From: Bacteroidales bacterium
Lineage (GTDB): Bacteria; Bacteroidota; Bacteroidia; Bacteroidales; JAADGE01
Reading direction: 5' to 3'
Length of the DNA stretch: 6,535 nt
Assembly: GCA_029932445.1 (NCBI GenBank)
Contig: JAOZQB010000138.1
Location: forward strand, 1-6,535
This document shows, piece after piece, positions 1 to 3,966 of this stretch. The notes beneath the pieces were generated by a model. It was not told the origin of the DNA. It saw only the letters and a program-made list of their open reading frames with translations, and did no database searches. Every line of letters begins with the position of its first letter. Position 1 is the stretch's first letter. The position numbers and the translations under genes were made by a program.

Positions 1-75
1 GGACAAGATTATTTTGAAAGCCCTGCTGGTTTTAGAAAAGTAAAATTTGAGAACGAAGAAATTATAGTAAAATAA
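1..75 (+). CDS. 3' end of an unidentified protein-coding gene
   Basis: An open frame enters from the left edge and runs 24 codons to a TAA at 73-75. The visible C-terminus is hydrophilic and charged (it ends NEEIIVK), with the short stretch ESPAGFRKVKFE before it. Codon use is like that of the downstream genes. No domain can be recognised from so short a piece, and it carries no T9SS sorting domain and no membrane segment. That it is a real gene end is inferred from the open frame and from the gene-free region that follows. Confidence 0.5.
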   Translation, partial: GQDYFESPAGFRKVKFENEEIIVK

Positions 76-127
76 TAAATCTCCCTCAGTTAGGCGAAGT
101 ATACAAAAAATAAAAAGAAGAAGCTCG

Positions 128-159
128 ACGGTGGCTTCATGCCGTTAACGTATTTTTTT
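128..159 (+). terminator. Possible weak terminator of the left-edge gene
   Basis: ACGG (128-131) pairs with CCGT (142-145), and two further G-U wobble pairs can form inside, leaving a loop at 134-139. A run of seven T follows at 153-159, about seven bases beyond the stem. The stem is short and the T-run is offset, so this is a weak candidate. Its place about 50 bases after the stop codon at 75 fits a terminator for that gene. Confidence 0.22.
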
Positions 160-264
160 ACATGCTTTTATCCGTATATTTAACAAGTATTTTCAAAAGC
201 CAATTAAATAATATTCCCTGTTCGGCTTAGGCGAGCCCACTACAAATTAATATAAAAAAAACAC

Positions 265-290
265 CCTGCCTGCCTGCCTACAGACAGACA
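265..290. repeat. CCTG/CAGA tetranucleotide repeat forming an imperfect hairpin
   Basis: Three CCTG units (265-276) are followed by CCTA and then two and a half CAGA units (281-290). CTGCCTG (270-276) can pair with CAGACAG (281-287) around a four-base loop with one C-A mismatch, and bases 267-268 and 289-290 can add two more pairs. It is more G+C-rich than its surroundings. No function is evident; it may be a slippage-prone simple repeat or a fragment of a dispersed repeat. Confidence 0.5.
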
Positions 291-346
291 TCCCAATATC
301 GGAACAAAATAAACTAAACGGTTTTTTGGGCAAGATTTGTCTGAAA

Positions 347-427
347 AGTCATCCGATGAATGATTTTGCAAAGTGCCGATATTTTTTTATCTTGATAATC
401 AGTAAGTTATAAATTCATCGGATGACT
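347..427. repeat. Perfect 15-bp inverted repeat, 51-nt spacer (MITE-like or hairpin element)
   Basis: AGTCATCCGATGAAT at 347-361 is exactly complementary to ATTCATCGGATGACT at 413-427. Pairing stops at both ends: 346/428 and 362/412 do not pair, so the arms are sharply bounded. The 51-base spacer is A+T-rich and encodes nothing visible. The total of 81 bp with terminal inverted repeats resembles a miniature transposable element or a structured RNA. It is flanked by AAA on both sides, which is too little in A+T-rich DNA to call a target duplication. The arms do not sit next to a T-run, so a simple intrinsic terminator is unlikely. Confidence 0.7.
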
Positions 428-484
428 AAATTATCACTTTTTGACTATTCGGACTACCCTCAAATATAATAAGTTAATCAGATT

Positions 485-503
485 AAAAACACGTTGAACG
501 TAT
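485..503 (-). terminator. Candidate intrinsic terminator of the TlpA-like gene
   Basis: Read on the minus strand, the bases at 503-498 pair with those at 494-489 around a three-base loop (six pairs, one of them G-U). The stem's last base begins a run of five T (489-485). It lies 12 bases beyond the stop codon at 516-518, where a terminator would be expected. The stem is short, so strength is uncertain. Confidence 0.35.
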
Positions 504-515
504 CAGCTTCTTCAA

Positions 516-1622
516 CTAATCAAGCAATTCCGAGATTTTTTTTCGTAATTTTTCGGCTCTCAAGTTTTTGGCAATAATAATTCCGTTTTTATCCAAAAGA
601 ACCGTATGCGGAATAGCGCTTACGGCATATAATTTACCGGCAGCACTGTTCCACCCTTTCAAATCGGAAATCTGTGTCCAAGTTAATCCGTCTTGCTTAA
701 CAGCTTTTACCCATGCCTCACGATTATCGTCAAACGAAACACCCAAAATTTCAAAACCTTTATCTTTATAATCTGCATAAAGTTTCACATTATTCGGATT
801 TTCGGCACGACAAGGACGACACCAGGCAGCCCAGAAATCAATCAATAAATATTTTCCTTGAAATTGAGATAATGAAATCGGATTTCCGCTTGTATCATTC
901 AATGTAAAATCAGGTGCTTTTTTACCCACCGCAACATTATACAAGGTTTTAACTTTATTATCCAATAACTTATAATAAACTGAAGATGAAAGCGATGTAT
1001 CGATTAAATGCAACACGGAATCCAATTCCTTAACATCCAAAGAATAAGACAGTTCACGATATAAAATATAGGGTACGGCAAGCGATTTATTGTTACTGCC
1101 GATGTAGTTTTTTGTAAAAGCCGTTTTTTCGTCATCAATAACATAATAAGTCGAATCAATTTTTTTTACTAATGCTTCATCACCTTTTTCTTGTGCGTCA
1201 GAATATTGTTTATATAAATCTTCCAATTTATCATTATAGCTTTTCACTTCTTTATTATACGCATCAAATGCATCTTGTGCTTTCGAACCGGTTATTTTAA
1301 CATCTTCCGGTTTTTTTACGTCGACCTTAACGGTTATATCCGAATTTTCAAGAAATACCGGAATTCTGAAATGAAGTTTTTCATTTAACAAATAAGTCAT
1401 TTCAGGATTTTCAACAGATCCTTTTAAATTAAATTTTCCGTCAGTTACTTTAGCGGAATCAACGGTTATCCACTCTCCCGACTGACGTTTTTTTAAGAAA
1501 ATAACAGAATCCTGATAACCGACCAGACTGCCTTCGATATTAAAACCGGGTTTATCATTTGTTGATGTTTCACAAGACCAAATCAGGCTTGTAAGCAATG
1601 CAATAATTATTATTTTCTTCAT
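516..1622 (-). CDS. TlpA-like thiol-disulfide oxidoreductase lipoprotein (DUF4369 + thioredoxin fold)
   Basis: This is a 368-residue predicted lipoprotein facing the periplasm. The N-terminus is MKKIIII followed by a hydrophobic run and the lipobox-like SLIWSC, with Cys17 as the probable lipidation site. Residues about 25-125 fit the DUF4369 domain common in Bacteroidota (GFNIEGSL, a beta-rich pattern). A helical, charged linker (about 125-230) follows. The C-terminal thioredoxin domain (about 233-368) has the entry motif APDFTL, the active site WCRPC (Cys268, Cys271) and the cis-proline in AIPHT (Pro338). Proteins of this build reduce or exchange disulfides in exported proteins or help cytochrome c maturation; the substrate cannot be told here. 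An upstream TTG at 1661 would give 13 extra residues, but it lies inside the predicted -7 box and would put a charged stretch before the signal peptide, so the ATG at 1622 is preferred. The gene appears monocistronic. Confidence 0.93.
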   Translation of the reverse strand: MKKIIIIALLTSLIWSCETSTNDKPGFNIEGSLVGYQDSVIFLKKRQSGEWITVDSAKVTDGKFNLKGSVENPEMTYLLNEKLHFRIPVFLENSDITVKVDVKKPEDVKITGSKAQDAFDAYNKEVKSYNDKLEDLYKQYSDAQEKGDEALVKKIDSTYYVIDDEKTAFTKNYIGSNNKSLAVPYILYRELSYSLDVKELDSVLHLIDTSLSSSVYYKLLDNKVKTLYNVAVGKKAPDFTLNDTSGNPISLSQFQGKYLLIDFWAAWCRPCRAENPNNVKLYADYKDKGFEILGVSFDDNREAWVKAVKQDGLTWTQISDLKGWNSAAGKLYAVSAIPHTVLLDKNGIIIAKNLRAEKLRKKISELLD

Positions 1623-1658
1623 TTTAATTGATTTTAATTTTTCTTTTTGATAAGTTAA

Positions 1659-1689
1659 CAAAGATATGTATTCCTGTTTGAATTACAAA
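1659..1689 (-). promoter_or_regulatory. Bacteroidota-type promoter for the TlpA-like gene
   Basis: On the minus strand, TTTG (1689-1686) is followed after 19 bases by TATCTTTG (1666-1659). This is an exact match to the -33 TTTG / -7 TAnnTTTG pattern of the Bacteroidota primary sigma factor. Transcription would begin a few bases below 1659, giving a leader of about 30 bases before the ATG at 1622. This placement also excludes the TTG at 1661 as a start codon. Confidence 0.7.
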
Positions 1690-1749
1690 TCAATATTAAA
1701 TATCGAATCAAAACGTAAATTCAAAATTAATTTTCCCGATGCGTCTCTG

Positions 1750-1780
1750 TCTGTTATTTTAAAATAAATACGTATATTTA
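1750..1780 (+). promoter_or_regulatory. Possible promoter of coaD (and perhaps amrS)
   Basis: TCTG (1750-1753) and TATATTTA (1773-1780) each differ from the Bacteroidota TTTG / TAnnTTTG boxes by one base and are separated by the usual 19 bases. Transcription would start near 1786, leaving a very short leader before the ATG at 1798. The region is A+T-rich, so chance matches are likely; this is a weaker call than the divergent promoter at 1659-1689. Confidence 0.35.
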
Positions 1781-1797
1781 CGATAAATTTTAAAATA

Positions 1798-2265
1798 ATG
1801 AAACGAGCAATCTTTCCCGGTTCTTTCGATCCTTTCACTATTGGACACGAATCCATTGTTTTGAGAGCTTTAGAGCTTTTTGACGAAATTATTATTGCTA
1901 TCGGTTATAATTCCGAAAAGAAAGGATTTTTTACGGTTGAAAATCGCATTAAAATCATTGAAGAAATTTTTTCGGATGAGAAAAGAGTTTCCGTAAAAAA
2001 ATACAATAAACTCACGATTGATTTTTGCAAAGAACAAAATATAAAATTCATTCTGAGAGGTTTACGAACAGCATCCGATTTTGAATACGAAAGAGCCATT
2101 GCACAAATGAATCATTTTATGAAAAATGATATTGAAACCGTATTTCTGCTTACGGAAGCAAAACACACACCGATTAGTTCAACAATTCTGAGAGAAATAT
2201 TAAAATACAACGGTGATGTTTGCAAATTCATTCCGAAATGTATTGATATTAAAAAATATTTATAA
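1798..2265 (+). CDS. coaD: Phosphopantetheine adenylyltransferase (CoaD)
   Basis: This cytoplasmic enzyme joins 4'-phosphopantetheine and ATP to give dephospho-CoA and pyrophosphate, the penultimate step of coenzyme A synthesis. At 155 residues it has the usual bacterial length. The nucleotidyltransferase signature is intact: PGSFDP (7-12), TIGH (14-17, the T/HxGH motif), the lysine pair at 41-42, RGLR (87-90) with DFEYE just after it (94-98), and ISSTILRE (126-133), which corresponds to the second ATP-binding motif. The C-terminal segment with GDVCKFIP also fits the family. The ATG is the first possible start and leads directly into the conserved first strand KRAIFPGSFDP. There is no Shine-Dalgarno sequence. 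The gene is divergent from the TlpA-like gene (175 bp between the two starts) and 63 bp before amrS, with which it may share a transcript. No key residue appears to be missing. Confidence 0.97.
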   Translation: MKRAIFPGSFDPFTIGHESIVLRALELFDEIIIAIGYNSEKKGFFTVENRIKIIEEIFSDEKRVSVKKYNKLTIDFCKEQNIKFILRGLRTASDFEYERAIAQMNHFMKNDIETVFLLTEAKHTPISSTILREILKYNGDVCKFIPKCIDIKKYL

Positions 2266-2328
2266 AAATTATTTCATATTTGGTATTTTTTGTCGTAAAT
2301 TGAGTGAAATTCTTAATTCTGCTCAAAA

Positions 2329-3336
2329 ATGTTATTTGAAGCATCATATTACAGAAAACTCGATAAGCTGCAAGTCGAATGTACTTTGTGTCCGCACAAT
2401 TGCATCATAAACAACGGAAAATACGGGATATGTAAAGTCAGAAAAAATGAAAACGGGGTATTGTATTCATTAAATTATGAGCAATTATCCGCTGTTCACA
2501 TTGACCCCGTAGAAAAAAAACCGCTTTATCATTTTTATCCCGGGAAAAGTATTCTGTCACTCGGAAGTATCGGTTGTAACTTAAATTGTAACTTTTGTCA
2601 AAACAGTCATATTTCCCAAATTGATCCAAAAAATGAATTTCCTGCCGATACTCATAAATCTGATTTTATAATCAAAGAAGCAAAACGTGTTCGTAACAAT
2701 ATCGGTATCGCATACACATACAACGAACCGATTGTATGGTACGAATATATGCTTGAAACAGCTCAGAAAGCAAAGGAAAATAAGTTGAAAAATGTTGTTG
2801 TTTCAAACGGTTATATAAATCCGGAACCTTTATCAGAATTAATTCCGAATATTGACGCCTTTAACATTGATTTGAAAGGTTTTACGGATGATTTTTATAA
2901 AAAACAAACCAATTCGGGATTACAAGCCGTAATTGAAACGATTGAAATGATTGTTTCTGCCGGTAAACATCTTGAAATTACATATTTAATTATTCCTGAT
3001 TTGAATGATGATATTGATAATTTCAAAAAAATGCTTAAAACCTTAATCAGAATTTCGGGAAGGAATACGATTTTACATTTATCCCGCTATTTTCCCGCTT
3101 ACAAATCAAATATCCCGGCAACACCGAAAGAAACACTTTTAAAATTGTATCATTTAGCAAAACAACATTTAAATTTTGTTTATTTGGGAAATATAATCAG
3201 CGATATCGGAAATAATACCTACTGTCCGAATTGCGGAGGAATACTTATAACCAGAACATTAGCAGTTACGGGAATATCCGGTTTATCTGAGAACAAATGT
3301 ATGTTCTGCAACCATAAAATCCCCGGAAATTTTTAA
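2329..3336 (+). CDS. amrS: AmmeMemoRadiSam system radical SAM enzyme (AmrS)
   Basis: This 335-residue cytoplasmic protein belongs to the radical SAM family related to pyruvate formate-lyase activating enzymes. Residues CNLNCNFC (Cys83, Cys87, Cys90) form the CxxxCxxC site for the [4Fe-4S] cluster that cleaves S-adenosylmethionine. An N-terminal cysteine set, CTLCPHNC (Cys18, 21, 25) plus Cys35 in GICKVR, is characteristic of this subfamily. Further family marks are IAYTYNEP (127-134), NIDLKGF (179-185) and LHLSRYFP (249-256). The C-terminus carries a rubredoxin-like zinc ribbon, CPNC (299-302) and CMFC (324-327), ending in KIPG. The family usually works with AMMECR1-like and Memo-like proteins in a system whose reaction is not settled; neither partner gene is in this window. 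The start chosen gives the family's typical beginning (EASYYRKL). It could be misannotated as PflA, but the N- and C-terminal cysteine sets argue for AmrS. Confidence 0.93.
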   Translation: MLFEASYYRKLDKLQVECTLCPHNCIINNGKYGICKVRKNENGVLYSLNYEQLSAVHIDPVEKKPLYHFYPGKSILSLGSIGCNLNCNFCQNSHISQIDPKNEFPADTHKSDFIIKEAKRVRNNIGIAYTYNEPIVWYEYMLETAQKAKENKLKNVVVSNGYINPEPLSELIPNIDAFNIDLKGFTDDFYKKQTNSGLQAVIETIEMIVSAGKHLEITYLIIPDLNDDIDNFKKMLKTLIRISGRNTILHLSRYFPAYKSNIPATPKETLLKLYHLAKQHLNFVYLGNIISDIGNNTYCPNCGGILITRTLAVTGISGLSENKCMFCNHKIPGNF

Positions 3337-3393
3337 ATAATGTTTTAGTGTATCCGCATAAAAAAATGTATCATTCATAAAATTTACATAATA

Positions 3394-3428
3394 TTTGAAT
3401 AAAAAAAAATAAAAAAACAGTAAATTTG
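3394..3428 (+). promoter_or_regulatory. Promoter candidate for the two-gene surface-protein unit
   Basis: TTTG (3394-3397) precedes TAAATTTG (3421-3428), a full match to the TAnnTTTG -7 box. The spacer is 23 bases, at the long end for Bacteroidota promoters. It lies 60 bases before the ATG at 3488, in the 151-bp gap after amrS, which suggests the surface-protein pair is transcribed separately from coaD and amrS. The gap is otherwise A+T-rich, and I see no clear terminator hairpin for amrS in it. Confidence 0.5.
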
Positions 3429-3487
3429 AAACTTATATGAGTTAAATCCTTATTGAAAACTATCTTTAATAACTTAAATAATTACTT

Positions 3488-3955
3488 ATGAAAAATTTAC
3501 TTCTCTTTTCGTTTTTCTTATTAATTATTTCTTTCGGAACAAAAGCTCAGCAGCTTATTTCGAGCGCAGGCGATTATTTTGAAAATTCAAATGTTTCAAT
3601 CAGTTGGTCACTCGGAGAACCGATAATCGAAACGATTTCAGACGGAACAAATATTCTTACTCAGGGATTTCAACAAACGAAACTTTCTGCTTCTGAAATT
3701 TTCAGTATTAATTCGGATATTATTAATATCAAACTATTTCCGAATCCGACAGAAAATTTTATTTATTTAAAGACTTCTGAATTTAAAAATCTGAATTACC
3801 GTATTTCAGACATTAACGGAAAAATATTAAAAGAAGGAAATATTATTTCGGAAATTACGGAAATTTCTGTCAGTAAATTTCCTGCCGCTGTCTATTTCTT
3901 TAAAATAATGAAGAATAACGAAACAATCAAAATTTATCAAATCGTAAAACAATAA
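3488..3955 (+). CDS. Small secreted protein with T9SS type A C-terminal sorting domain
   Basis: This 155-residue protein has a Sec signal peptide (1-20, cleavage likely after TKA before QQ). A short segment follows, with SISWSLGEPIIET and ILTQGFQQ (about 37-63), a pattern seen at the start of many secreted Bacteroidota proteins. The rest is a T9SS type A sorting domain (about 81-155): KLFPNPTENFIYL, then YRISDINGKILKEG, then FPAAVYFFKI and the terminal strand IKIYQIVKQ. Such domains direct proteins through the outer membrane by the type IX system, after which they are usually cleaved and the cargo anchored or released. There is almost no cargo between signal and sorting domain, only about 60 residues. 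The gene lies 11 bp before the large repeat protein and is probably co-transcribed with it. It has no predicted catalytic residues; the biological role is unknown. Confidence 0.88.
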   Translation: MKNLLLFSFFLLIISFGTKAQQLISSAGDYFENSNVSISWSLGEPIIETISDGTNILTQGFQQTKLSASEIFSINSDIINIKLFPNPTENFIYLKTSEFKNLNYRISDINGKILKEGNIISEITEISVSKFPAAVYFFKIMKNNETIKIYQIVKQ

Positions 3956-3966
3956 ATTCATTTGAC

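Larger units (their letters stand above)
76..515. other. 440-bp gene-free region rich in small repeats and hairpins
   Basis: This region separates two convergent genes, the fragment ending at 75 and the thioredoxin-like gene ending at 516. I see no convincing open reading frame on either strand. It contains a weak hairpin with a T-run (128-159), a short direct repeat TTAGGCGA at 90-97 and 227-234, a CCTG/CAGA tetranucleotide stretch (265-290), a perfect 15-bp inverted repeat (347-427) and a short hairpin with a T-run on the minus strand (485-503). Both flanking genes point into it, so no promoter is required here. Confidence 0.6.

Noticed and set aside
223..238. Hairpin GGCT (224-227) / AGCC (234-237)
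   Set aside because: Only four pairs, easily expected by chance, and no T-run or gene end nearby.
568..907. Open frames on the plus strand inside the TlpA-like gene
   Set aside because: They are antisense to a clear gene, have no recognisable domain, and no start context of their own.
1623..1661. N-terminal extension of the TlpA-like gene from a TTG at 1661
   Set aside because: The TTG is part of a consensus -7 box, and the extension would place charged residues ahead of a clear lipoprotein signal starting at 1622.
2266..2328. Separate promoter or terminator between coaD and amrS
   Set aside because: CATATTTG is one base off the -7 box but has no matching -33 box, and the A/T inverted stretches are too simple to call a terminator.
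3349..3371. TGTATC repeated twice after amrS as a possible terminator stem
   Set aside because: The two copies are direct, not inverted, so they cannot form a stem.
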